Part shown: positions 11,715 through 22,263 of the stretch, one piece after another | Layout: every line of letters starts with the position of its first letter | How positions within the stretch are numbered: position 1 is the stretch's first letter | Origin: Euleptes europaea | Taxonomy: Eukaryota; Chordata; Lepidosauria; Squamata; Sphaerodactylidae | Direction: 5' to 3' | Assembly (NCBI RefSeq): GCF_029931775.1 | Contig: NC_079321.1 | Span: forward strand, 6,045,001 to 6,109,000 | Length of the DNA stretch: 64,000 bases | Notes under the pieces: model-generated | What the model was told of the DNA's origin: nothing | Seen by the model: only the letters and a program-made list of their open reading frames with translations | The model's database searches: none | Program-made: the position numbers and the translations under genes

Positions 11715-11912
11715 TATGTGTGTGTGTAAAGCCGCAGCCAACGTATGGCAACCCCTTATGCGATTTCAAAGCAAGAGACTAACAGGTGGTTTGCCAGTGC
11801 CCTCCTCTGCATAACAACCCTGGTGTTACCTGGAGGTCTCCCATCTAAATACTAACCAGGGCCAACCTTGCTTAGCTTCCAAGATCTGACAAGATCAGGC
11901 TATACCATGCCA
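11715..11912 (-). repeat. 5S-rRNA-derived SINE
   Basis: Complement of the 5S head at 11825-11905 (AAATACTAACCAGGGCCAAC, TCTGACAAGATCAGGC), preceded on the plus strand by the inverted body. Confidence 0.85.
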
Positions 11913-12384
11913 CCTTCCCTCCTATAAAAACATTTGTACGTGTTCTCAATGTGCCAAACCTTCTTACTAGGAAACCAGCAACTTAATCCCCTACAAAATC
12001 GGTTTAGTTCACAGGTCTATTAAGAATGCATCATGACCAGTGAAAAACAAAAAAAAATTGTCTTTAGCCGAGAACTTAATACCATGTTTGGCTAACGCTG
12101 TGCGGGGTTAAAGGGAAGCTAACCTCTGTTAATCCACTTTAGACGTAAAGGTGAGCCTCAGCCAAGCACAAGCCGGACTCCTCAGCTGAATTTACTAGAC
12201 TCGTACACAGAAGGGGGGCTAAACAGTGGGAAAAGATCGCGAAAATGCAACCCATAGAAGGATTATATAGGCTGATGGGACTTCTTGGCTAGTCCCCTAT
12301 GGGCTGAATTGTTCCAGAGCAGTATGGTTTTTCACATGCATTTCTTACAAATATGGACCACCCTGGGCGGGGGGTGGGGGAGGA
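11913..12384. other. Intergenic, nothing recognised
   Basis: No supported gene or repeat. Confidence 0.45.
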
Positions 12385-12695
12385 GGATGAGGAGCTGGTT
12401 TTTACATGCTGACTTTCTCTACCACTTAAGGGAAAATCAAGCCGGCTTACAATCACCTTCCCTTCCCCTCCCCGCAACAGACACCCGGTGAGGCAGGTGG
12501 GGCTGAGAGAGCTCTAAGAGAGCTGTGACTGGCCCAAAGTCACCCAGCTGGCTTTATGTATACGAGTGGGGAAACCAACCCGGTTCACCAGATTAGAGTC
12601 CGCAGCTCATGCGGAGGAGAGGGGAACCAAACCCGGTTCTCCAGTTTAAAGACCACCGCTCGAAACCACCGCTCCGAACCACAACACCACGCTGG
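12385..12695 (-). repeat. Sauria-type tRNA SINE
   Basis: Same layout as 11270-11582, ending in the complement of CACAACACCACGCTGGC at about 12680-12695. Confidence 0.85.
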
Positions 12696-13070
12696 CTCTC
12701 CTGATCTTCCAGCGATTAGCAAAGGCAGTGTGATTGCCCTGTTTAGGATGACTTTGTAAGACTGCTTGAGTCCTAGGCTACATCCGTATGTCATTAGATA
12801 TTGTGCTATCGTTGTGCTACAAAAATTACCCACAAACGGATTTCTTGTGTGGAGAAGACAATCCAGGACATGAATGTTTGGTATAGTGTGATGATATTGC
12901 AATATCCAACGTTAATCCTTTTATTCCTCAACATTTTGGAAAACTATAAGGTTATTTTGTAACAGCCTGCGGCTATACAAATAAATTTACTTTAACTCTT
13001 ATATAAGAAAACATTATCCAATGGTATGTGGATGCGCTTAGAGTTGGAAGGGTCTTATAGGTTATCTAGG

Positions 13071-13492
13071 CCCGGGTTCCCCAACATAGCACCCACGGGC
13101 ATCATGGTGCCCACCAAGCTTTTTGGAAAGTGGTCTTTTATGCATTTTTTTTTTAAATAAGGTTTGTTTTATTTACACTGTAAGCCATCTTGAGTTCCGT
13201 AAGGTAGAAAGGCAGTTAATAAGTGTTAAAAATAAGTTAAATAAATAAAAGGAGGCGGTTTTCCACTGGGGGATCAGGACTGGTAACCATCTGGGCTTTC
13301 CTTGCTCAGTGTGTGGTTCCCTTCCCCCTTCAGACTTTCCTTCTTCCCAGGTTGTGTGAGGAGGGAGATATTCCATTTGGCTCTGCCTCCTGCAGAAGCC
13401 GTTTTGGATTTGGCTCCATCTCCCATCATGGCAGCCTTTTGGGGGTCACGCTCACCACCCCGCTGACCTAAAAAATGTTTGGGACCCACGGC
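13071..13492 (+). mobile_element. hAT-type MITE (CAGGGGTCCCC family) with an inserted LINE/SINE tail
   Basis: It starts near GGGTTCCCCAACATAGCACC and ends near TTTGGGACCCACGG. About 13136-13250 is foreign sequence ending in AAATAAATAAAAGG. Confidence 0.65.
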
Positions 13493-14280
13493 ATTGGAAA
13501 CCGAGAGCGAGAACGTTCGTAACATATCCAGCCACTGCATGAAGATCACCCGCAGGGGACCCCTGATCCAAGCCATAGGTCTTTTGTGCACAGCTGTTTC
13601 ACTTATTTTCAGAGACCTGATTTATCTCAAATTTGAAAATGCTGACAAAACATTGGGAAACACAGGGCGAGGCGACTTCTGACACCCAGAAACGGCATGC
13701 ATCATCAAAACCAAGACCCGAAGTCGTCAGAGCGGTGACAGCGAGGGAAATAGCTATGCATAAAATACCATAGGATCCACTCAGTCCCCTGTACGATTTC
13801 AAAGCGGATTGTCTTATGAATTCTTGCGCTGCGGGTAACTCGGCTTTCTAATCACTTTAGCTTCTGCAGTGCTTCAAATCATTGTCTGTTCTAAAATTTA
13901 AAAAAGGTCTCATAAAATTTGAGGAAGGAAGCATGTCTGTATATTTAAAATGTATATGACAGGTGAGTCCCAAGGCTTCTAGCGGAGAGATCTCTAGATT
14001 GAGCTGGGGCGGTTTCGAAAGGAAAATTACATGTGTGCCGCGGATGTCTCTCGCAAATTCCAAAGACAAAAAGAAGCAAGGTCTTTGGCCCGAGAGAGTC
14101 TCTCTGGCGATTTGAGTTATAGTCTTTCCTTTCGCCCAGTCTGTAGAACAGGGCTGAATTTGACTGCTTGCACCGGCCACAACATTTGGCATGTTGAAAG
14201 TTCCTGCCTCAAAGGGGTTGGGGGGAGAAGTCCAAACTGACTTCTCACACTCATGAGCCAGAGGGGGGGGAATGGACATT
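13493..14280. other. Intergenic, nothing recognised
   Basis: Unique sequence without a supported gene. The short open frames found here show no domain. Confidence 0.45.
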
Positions 14281-14281
14281 C

Positions 14282-14328
14282 CTTCTTCTTCTTCTTCTTC
14301 TTCTTCTTCTTCTTCTTCTTCTTCTTTT
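14282..14328 (+). repeat. (CTT)n microsatellite
   Basis: Perfect CTT repeat. Confidence 0.95.
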
Positions 14329-14686
14329 TAATTAAGTATTGTTAGTTTTACATAACTATAACAAAACACATTACAAACAAACTCTTAACACAAAAGCTTA
14401 CATAAAAACTAACCTAAAACCAAGTGTGCCTCACTCAAGTCAACGTCTACTTCTATAAAGAATTTTCTAGGTTATTTTTGCTATAAATCCATATTTATAA
14501 TTATGTTAATCTATTGCTAACAGTCCTTAAGCCTTTTATCTAAAATGGGTGTTACTTAAAAAAAAAAACCCCACTTTGATTATGTCTTACTAGTATTTTT
14601 ATATTACTGTGATGATTATTAACCCGTTCTGTTAAGTTGCATTTCGATATGTAAATAATTAACACATGAATTGTTTATTTTAGTTA

Positions 14687-14738
14687 TATCATCATATCAT
14701 ACTAAACTAAATTATTAGTTTAGTATGATATGATGATA
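14687..14738. repeat. Perfect AT-rich palindrome
   Basis: Arms 14687-14709 and 14716-14738 (23 bp each) are perfect inverse complements around the 6-base loop AATTAT. Confidence 0.95.
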
Positions 14739-14949
14739 CACTGAACATGGACTGACCCAAACAGGACACAGGGTCTTATTCCAAGACACTGAAAGACTGG
14801 ACAATTCTACCAACTATTTTGTCAGATTGCACAGAGAAGCCATTGAAATTCATAAACATCAGCACAACTTTAACAGAAAAGAGGAGAGTTTAAGAATGAA
14901 TAAGGCTTGGCTTCCTGCCCTGAAAAACCTCCAGACTAACAAAGACTAC

Positions 14950-15103
14950 TGAGGAGAGCGAGGTTTGGGGAGGGACTTCGATGCCATAGAGTCCAACGGC
15001 CAAAGTGGCCATTTTCTCCTGGTGGACTGATCTCTGTCGCCTGGAGATCAGCTGTAATAGCAGGAGATCTCCAACTAGTCCCTGGAAGTTGGCAACCCTA
15101 GGC
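14950..15103 (-). mobile_element. MITE family A fragment
   Basis: Inverted copy of the family with ends AGGGTTGCCA/TGGCAACCCT; it ends with GTTGGCAACCCTAGG. Confidence 0.8.
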
Positions 15104-15583
15104 ATTTTACTAAAGTCAGAATTACAGTTTCGCATAATCCTAGCAGTCTTTCCATTTTCTTTTCAGTTCTTTCAATGGTCTTTTGTTGATCAGATGTGTC
15201 AGTTTGGTCGTCGCTGTATATTCAGCCAGTTTCTCTTGCCAAGTGTCCATGGCTGGTATTTCTTCACCCCGTGGAGGGAACCAGCATGAGGAAGGGCAGA
15301 AAGTTCCTGAGGCACAGCTAGAAGGTGAGTGCGGGAGGCAGAATCTGAACTTTTCCTGTTCATTTCTTCACCCGCCTCGTACCGAACTTCTCGGTGAACG
15401 GCATTTGTTTATCACAATGGATTAGATCCCACGGTACATGGTGGAAGGGGATTTCCGAGGCCGGGACAGAATTTCCTCGGCCGCTGCAGCGTGAACCGTT
15501 GCTCCTGGACGTCAGGAAATAGCAGGAGGGGGAAGTCTGGCGGCATGAAGAGAGGATGGTGAAGATTCACCCCTTCCTAGGGT

Positions 15584-16135
15584 TGCCAACCTCCAGGTGG
15601 TTGCGGGAACAAACAGCACGAAGGCTCAGTTTAGAGTACTTAACATCAGCATAACCAATAAACTATTTCATATTCATTTCATGTGCAATAATCGTAACTA
15701 TACAATATTTCTAATTGCTACCTAATTAAAATTAAGCTTTGCTATGAAAGCAAGAACTGGGTTTGCAAGAACAGAATATACAATAAACCAAGGAGTATGC
15801 AATTGCCTAGGTTGATAACAGCTCAACCACAATCTATACTTTCAAACAATAAATTACACTGTTGGGTGATAATTTCTCAATGCAAAAGGTGCACAAGTCT
15901 CAAGAGAATGCGATTCACCCCTTCCTAGGGTTGCCAACCTCCAGGTGGTGGCTGGAGATCCCCCGTTATTACAACTGGCCTCCAGGTGACGGAGATCAGT
16001 TCACCGGGAGAAAATGGCCGCTTTGGCAATTGGGCTCTATGGCATTGAAGTCCCTCCCTTCTCCAAACCCCACCCTCCTCAGGCTCCGCCCCCAGAATCT
16101 CCAGGTATTTCCCAACCTGGAGCTGGAAACCCTAT
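15584..16135 (+). mobile_element. MITE family A, interrupted by an insertion
   Basis: Type copy of the commonest MITE here. It starts TAGGGTTGCCAACCTCCAGG and continues through GAGATCAGTTC, ATGGCCGCTTTGGCAATTGG and CTATGGCATTGAAGTCCCTC to GGAAACCCTA. Flanking TA suggests a TA-targeting (Tc1/mariner-like) transposon; no transposase is present. Element 15602-15911 splits it. Confidence 0.8.
15602..15911. mobile_element. Insertion flanked by 38-bp direct repeats
   Basis: A 310-bp AT-rich unique block between near-identical 38-bp copies (15564-15601 and 15912-15949) that include the MITE-A start. The junction lies after AACCTCCAGGTGGT, as for three foldback elements here. No inverted arms seen; possibly a short PLE-type copy. 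Confidence 0.5.
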
Positions 16136-16242
16136 TGACTAGGGAATGGGGGGTTGGGTTGCCAGATCCAGGTGGGAAACCCCCGGAGATTTGAGGATGG
16201 AGCCTGGGGAGGACAGGGACCTTAGTGAGGTACCATGCCGTA

Positions 16243-16467
16243 GATAGGGTTGTCAGCCTCCAGGCGGTGGCAGGAAATCTCCTGCTATTACAACTGATCT
16301 CCACACCACAGAGGTCAGTTCACCTGGACAAAAACGGCTGCTTTGGAAGGTGGACTCTATGGCATTATACCCCATTGAAGTCCCTCCCCTCCTCAAACCC
16401 CACTGTCCTCAAGCTCCACCCACAAAACCTCTAGGTATTTCCCAACCTGGAGCTGGCAACCCTAGCC
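16243..16467 (+). mobile_element. MITE family A
   Basis: From TAGGGTTGTCAGCCTCCAGG to GAGCTGGCAACCCTA, nearly full length. A partial copy precedes it (16154-16240) and an inverted fragment follows (16470-16583). Confidence 0.8.
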
Positions 16468-16639
16468 ATCGAGTCCACCCTCCCCACCATCCATTTTCTC
16501 CAGGAGAACTGATCTCTGTAGTCTGGAGATGTGCTGTAATTCTGAGGGGTCCCCAGGTCCCACCTGGAAGCTGGTATCCCTACAGTACTGTCCTTCTTCA
16601 AGGCGAGTTAAGGCATGCCTTCAAGCTTCCAACCTTGAG

Positions 16640-16855
16640 CATCTGAACACATGAAGCTGCCTTACACTGAATCAGACCCTTGGTCCATCAAAGTCAGTAT
16701 CGTCTACTCAGACCGGCAGCAGCTCTCCAGGGTCTCAGGCAGGCGTCTTTCACATCACCTCCTTGCCTGGTCCCTTTAACTGGAGACACCGGGGACTGAA
16801 CCTGGGACCTTCTGCATGCCAAGCAGATGCCCTTCCACTGAGCCACGGCCCCTCC
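16640..16855 (-). repeat. tRNA-Ala-type SINE
   Basis: On plus it begins CATGAAGCTGCCTTACACTG and ends GAGCCACGGCCCCTCCCC, the complement of the tRNA-like head. Confidence 0.9.
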
Positions 16856-16857
16856 CC

Positions 16858-17085
16858 TACATGAAGCTGCCTTTTACTGAATCAGACCCTTGGTCTATCA
16901 AAGTCAGTATTGTCTACTCAGACCGGGAGCGGCTCTCCAGGGTCTCAGGCAGGGGTCTTTCACATCACCTCCTTGCCTAGTCCCTTTAACTGGAGATGCC
17001 GGGGATTGAACCTGAGGCACAGCTAGCATCTGCATGCCAAGCAGATCAAGCAGATGCTCTACCACTGAGCCACGGCCCTTCCTCA
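16858..17085 (-). repeat. tRNA-Ala-type SINE
   Basis: Second copy directly after the first in the same orientation, ending CACTGAGCCACGGCCCTTCC. Confidence 0.9.
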
Positions 17086-17865
17086 GTCTTCTCCTTGTGG
17101 CTTTGTAGAATCTCTCTCTTTCTCTCTTGTGGCGCGTGTGTATTTCTACTCCTAGCAACCGGGCCGCAGTCAGAATGGATGGCCCATCTGCGGAAAAGAC
17201 TAAATTGTCTGCGATGAGCATTGCGGCACTGGGTTGGGGGAAGAGGAGCAGGACCGATCTCGCCCCAGCTGTGTCACAGAGCCGACCCTACAGATGTTTC
17301 CCAGAACCGCAAAACAATGAATGGCCGTATTGTTGACGATCCCCATTCGGGGACTTCCGTCCTCCCCTGCCTGGAAGCAGACGGAGGGGGCCTTTGTCTC
17401 AGCTTCTGGGGCGGAAATGGATGGTTCCTGGTTGATCTATCGCAGGCAGCCCCCTCCCCAGGGAAGGAGTGAGGACTTAAGGTTGAAGGAAGGAAGTTGT
17501 GCCGGATAAACAAAGAAAGAGCCCCAGGAAAACTCTTCAGATGGGCAGGAGGACCTCTCTCCAGAGTTTATTTGAGTCCGAGCTAACGTTTACCCATCTT
17601 AGAAAGGGATAAAGAAATGTGCGCAGGACGAGACTTGATCTAAAAGCGTCCCCCGAGCAGTCTGGCTTCATGCGCTGTGTGTTTAAGGTGCCTTCTAAGC
17701 CGGTGGACTCATTGTTAGGAATATTAATAGAGAGTTTTCAGAACATGTGGGTTCAAGTTGAACTTCTCGAAGTGTGGCCAACGCCAGGTTGAGATTATGA
17801 TGTGGACCCAGAGGGGGCGGGAGGGGTTTGGGAGGGACCTCAGCAGCGTTTAATGCCATAGAGTT
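17086..17865. other. Intergenic, nothing recognised except a short MITE-A piece
   Basis: About 17810-17865 is a truncated inverted MITE-A fragment. The rest shows no supported feature. Confidence 0.5.
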
Positions 17866-18777
17866 AGGGTTGCCAACCTCCAGGTGGCGGAGAAAATAGA
17901 CACCACTGTACTAGTATCAAAGGATAAGAAATTCCGTACAGGAGCGAAGAATACTTATAAGTGCAAACAAATATTTATATGCTACCATGTCTAATACAAT
18001 ACGCACTTCATAAATATACAAGAAGAACCATTCATACAGTTGTAACACACATACACAAAATCATCTCGAGGATGGTGGTGAATGGAAAAAGTTCAATAAA
18101 AAGGTGCAGTTTCTCTCAAGATATGCTCAACAGTCTTCTGTATTCATCCCATGCAGGTAAGTCGAGGTAATAAATATTAATTCAGGAGGAATAACTTCAT
18201 GGAGTCTCCTGAATTAATATTTATTACCTCGACTTACCTGCATGGGATGAATACAGAAGACTGTTGAGCATATCTTGAGATCCCCTCTCTCTGAGTTTAC
18301 TTCTCCAAATCAAATGTTCAGACGTTGATAAAGAAACAAAGGATTTATTGAAGACATCAGGAGATGAGACAGGCACAGATAGCAAGTTGCAAGTGAGGGG
18401 CTAATCGGGTTTACAGAATATATTGACTCCAGGGCACTGGGGCACTGGGGTTCATACTATTGTTATGGGAAGTTACAAGCTTGGCATAATACAAAACATC
18501 AGACGAGTCCCAGGAAGTCTGGTGAAGCTATCACACTTCCAAGGCCGCATCGGCCTGAGGGAGTACTGACAGGAAGAACAGCGGGGGGGAAGATACATGG
18601 GGCAATCAGGCCTGGCGCCTGAGACCAGAAGGTGTGAACTGCTTTTACGAGTTCACTGATAGCAGGTGATGGGAAGCAGAGACACATACACAGAGACCCT
18701 CACATTCTGCCCCCCTTAAGGCCCCCCCCGGGGTCCTCGAGAGGGCGAGGCTTATCGGGATAAGCGAGGTGGAATTC

Positions 18778-21700
18778 TCAGACCAAGCGAGGGGCCGCCA
18801 TGTGGGGTGCGGCTACCCACTCGTCGTGAGCGGACCCAAGGTTTTTCCAACGAACAAAGTAAAACAGTTTCCCCTTCTTCCATTTGGAATCTAAGACCTT
18901 GGATATTTCCAGATGGGTATCCCCTCCTACCACAGTAGGAATCTCACGGTCGGGAGGGGGGTGGAACTGGGGGGCTGCCACATACGGTTTGAGAAGACTA
19001 ATATGAAAAACCGGATGGACTCCCTTGAGAGTCTTTGGGAGCTTCAGTTCCACGGTAACCTCATTGATCACTCTGGTAATGGGGAAAGGTCCCACATAAC
19101 GGTCGCTTAGTTTTTTGCAGGGCCGAAGGGAGCGGAGGTTTTTGGTGGACAGATATACTTGCTCCCCCACCTTTAGCTCCCATCCTGGAGACCGGTGTTT
19201 GTCTGCCTGTTCCTTGTACTTGCTTTTTGCCTTCTCAAGATTTTTGAGCAGCCACGGCCAGGTAGATTTAACTGCCTGGATCCACTCCTGAAGATCAGGG
19301 GTGGTTTGGAGCTCTGGCGTGACGGGGGCGGAACCGAAAGGACCGAATTCCGTCCCGTATATTACTTGGAAGGGACTAAAGCCGGTAGAGGAATGAGGTG
19401 CATTGTTGTACGCATATTCGGCGAATGGCAGCAGATCGACCCAGTCATCCTGGTGGAAATTGACATAGCAACGCAAATAACACTCTACCACCGCGTTTAC
19501 TCGTTCCGTTTGACCATCCGTTTGGGGGTGATAGGCGGAAGACAAACCCTGTTCCTCCACCCCCATGAGCTTTAAAAATGCTCGCCAGAATTTGGCAACA
19601 AACTGGACCCCCCGGTCGGAGAGGACCTTCCTCGGTACCGAGTGTAGCCTGAGGACATGTGTAACAAATAGTTTAGCCAAACCCTGGGCCGAAGGAAGAC
19701 CTGCACATGGAACAAAATGGACCTGTTTGGAAAAAAGGTCCGTGATTACCCAGAGAACCGTTTTTCCCCGACTAGGAGGTAGGTCAGTGATAAAATCCAT
19801 GGCTATGACTTCCCATGGGCGGGAGGGGTTCTCCAGCGGTTTGAGAAGCCCGGGGGGTTTTCCCATCCGTTTCTTAGCTGTGGCGCAAGTGGGGCAGCTG
19901 CGCACATACAGCTCTACATCGGCTCTCATACCGGGCCACCAGAACTGCCTCCGTACCAGGTGAAGTGTTTTAATGAAGCCAAAATGACCCGCCAATCTAG
20001 CACCATGTACAAGTCCCAATACCTCCTTGCGAAGGGAGGATGGGACATACAGTTTTCCCCCTTGCATCCACCAAGTGTTGGTGCGTTCCAGGCCAGTAGG
20101 GAGGAGATGGTGCTCCTCCTCCTGTAAGGAAGCGTCCCGGAGCCGCTGTTGAAAGGCTTCCGGGATACCTTTGAGTGTAGGGGGGGTCTCTGGTCGACGG
20201 GCTTGGGAGCGGGTGGTGACGGCCAAGCCGGGGACCTCCCCACGCTGCTCGGGCGTGAACAGGGAGTCGACAGGGCGATCGAAATCGTTGCGATACTGGG
20301 GAAGTCGAGATAGAGCGTCGGCCAGGGCATTGTCCTTCCCCGGGACATGTTTGAGAGTGAACCGGAATTTGGCGAAGAATTGGGCCCACCGAATTTGTTT
20401 GGCGTTGAGCTTTCTAGCTCCCTTGAGAGCCTCGAGATTCTTGTGATCGGTACACACTTCAAACGGCTGTTCGGCACCTTCTAAAAAGTGCCTCCATATG
20501 GTGAGGGCATGTTTGACCGCCGCCGCCTCCTTCTCCCAAATAGCCCAGTTGATTTCGGACTGGGAAAACTTTTTGGAGAAGTAGGCGCATGGTCGCAACC
20601 GCCCTCCCTCATCCCTCTGCAATAGGGCCCCACCCATGGCCACATCCGAAGCATCCACCTGCACCACGAAAGGCTTGGTGCAATCTGGGTGAGCCAAAAC
20701 GGGTTCGGATGAAAAGAGTAGTTTTAAACACTCAAAAGCCTGCTGGCACTGGGGGGACCATTGCAAACGGGCTGAGGGAAGCGCGGCACTAGCCCCCTTG
20801 TCTTTGGTGCGCAACAGATTGGTGAGAGGAAGCGCAACTTGGGCAAAGTTGGGAATAAAGTTTCGGTAAAAGTTAGCGAATCCCAAAAATTGCTGAAGCT
20901 GGCGGCGGGTAGTGGGGGGTTCCCAATCCCGCACCGCCTGGACCTTGGCGGGGTCCATTTCTAACCCTTGGTGGGAAATCACGTACCCCAGAAATGTAAT
21001 GGAGGGTTGGTGGAACTCACATTTGGATACCTTAGCATACAGCTTGTGCTCCTGCAGCCGCTGGAGCACTTCTCGCACTAGGCGCACATGTTCCTCCATG
21101 GTTTCAGAGTAAATAAGTATGTCATCGAGAAATACCACCACCCCCCGAAACAGCATATCATGTAAAACCTCATTAATCAATTGCATAAACACACTGGGGG
21201 CCCCCGAAAGTCCGAAGGGCATGACTAGGTATTCAAACATTCCAAAACAGCTGGAAAAGGCCGTTTTGGGCTCGTCTCCTTCTTTAATGCGGATGCGGTG
21301 GTATGCTTCCACTAAGTCCAGTTTGGTGAAGATTCGGCCCTCTTTTAATTGTGCTAAAAGGTCGGGAATAAGAGGGAGAGGGTAAGCGTTAGACTGGGTG
21401 ACCGCGTTTAGCCTACGAAAGTCAATACACAGTCTTAGATCTCCCGTCTTTTTCTTCACAAAGAAGGCCGGGGCCGAATAAGGAGCTTTGGAAGGGCGTA
21501 TGAAACCCCTCGCCAAGTTAGCGTCCAAATAGTCCCGCAACACCGCCTTCTCACTAGGGCTCATGGGGTAGACCTTCCCTTTAGACAGTTTGCCTTCCCC
21601 CACGATTTCAATGGCACAGTCCGTCTCTCTGTGGGGAGGTAGTTCGTCACATTCTTTAACATCAAAGACATCGGCAAACTGCGAGTAGTCTGTGGGAAGT

Positions 21701-22263
21701 TGAGGAGGAATGGAGATCGGGTTGGGGGACCCTACCAATGCGGTGGCCGGAGTCCTGAGTACCCGTTCCTTGTCATGTAACCCACAGGGGCTGTCGGGAA
21801 ACGAGAGCACCCGTTTAACCCAGTCGATGGAGGGGTTATGTCCCCGTAGCCAGTTCATCCCTAACACCACTGGGGTTACAATAGGGGCGATGGTAAAATA
21901 CAAGCGTTCCCAATGTTCTCCCACCGACATAATCACGGCTGCAGTTCGGTGGGTTACTGGGCCCCGTTTAAAATCGCTCCCGTCCATTTGGGAAAAGCGG
22001 AGGGGTCCCGGAAGCCGCTTGCGCCGGACTCCCAGTTTCTTGGCGGCTTCCTCACTAATCATAGTGCGGGCACACCCCGAGTCAACCAAAGCGGGGAATT
22101 CTAAACTGGGACCCCCTTTGGGTAGGGACAGGTGGACACGTACATACACATTGTCCTCTTGGGCGCTTACCATCGGTGGAGCTCCTTGCACAACGACAGG
22201 GGCGGTCTGCTGCGGAGCCCCCTCTACAGCAGACCGACGGCGTTTTTTGCCGGCTGTTCCCAC
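18778..22263 (-). CDS. Pol polyprotein of the Ty3/Gypsy element
   Basis: 1161 residues in Ty3/Gypsy order: retropepsin-like protease (ALVDSGCARTM, about residue 60), reverse transcriptase (core FLDDILIY), RNase H, integrase with zinc-binding N-terminus and catalytic core (TDLFSKQVHF ... LSDRGVQF ... AYHPQTDGQTERVN), and a C-terminal chromodomain (LDSKWKKGKLFYFVRWKNLG). The chromodomain is known in relatives to steer integration to modified chromatin. Confidence 0.95.
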   Translation of the reverse strand: MGTAGKKRRRSAVEGAPQQTAPVVVQGAPPMVSAQEDNVYVRVHLSLPKGGPSLEFPALVDSGCARTMISEEAAKKLGVRRKRLPGPLRFSQMDGSDFKRGPVTHRTAAVIMSVGEHWERLYFTIAPIVTPVVLGMNWLRGHNPSIDWVKRVLSFPDSPCGLHDKERVLRTPATALVGSPNPISIPPQLPTDYSQFADVFDVKECDELPPHRETDCAIEIVGEGKLSKGKVYPMSPSEKAVLRDYLDANLARGFIRPSKAPYSAPAFFVKKKTGDLRLCIDFRRLNAVTQSNAYPLPLIPDLLAQLKEGRIFTKLDLVEAYHRIRIKEGDEPKTAFSSCFGMFEYLVMPFGLSGAPSVFMQLINEVLHDMLFRGVVVFLDDILIYSETMEEHVRLVREVLQRLQEHKLYAKVSKCEFHQPSITFLGYVISHQGLEMDPAKVQAVRDWEPPTTRRQLQQFLGFANFYRNFIPNFAQVALPLTNLLRTKDKGASAALPSARLQWSPQCQQAFECLKLLFSSEPVLAHPDCTKPFVVQVDASDVAMGGALLQRDEGGRLRPCAYFSKKFSQSEINWAIWEKEAAAVKHALTIWRHFLEGAEQPFEVCTDHKNLEALKGARKLNAKQIRWAQFFAKFRFTLKHVPGKDNALADALSRLPQYRNDFDRPVDSLFTPEQRGEVPGLAVTTRSQARRPETPPTLKGIPEAFQQRLRDASLQEEEHHLLPTGLERTNTWWMQGGKLYVPSSLRKEVLGLVHGARLAGHFGFIKTLHLVRRQFWWPGMRADVELYVRSCPTCATAKKRMGKPPGLLKPLENPSRPWEVIAMDFITDLPPSRGKTVLWVITDLFSKQVHFVPCAGLPSAQGLAKLFVTHVLRLHSVPRKVLSDRGVQFVAKFWRAFLKLMGVEEQGLSSAYHPQTDGQTERVNAVVECYLRCYVNFHQDDWVDLLPFAEYAYNNAPHSSTGFSPFQVIYGTEFGPFGSAPVTPELQTTPDLQEWIQAVKSTWPWLLKNLEKAKSKYKEQADKHRSPGWELKVGEQVYLSTKNLRSLRPCKKLSDRYVGPFPITRVINEVTVELKLPKTLKGVHPVFHISLLKPYVAAPQFHPPPDREIPTVVGGDTHLEISKVLDSKWKKGKLFYFVRWKNLGSAHDEWVAAPHMAAPRLV

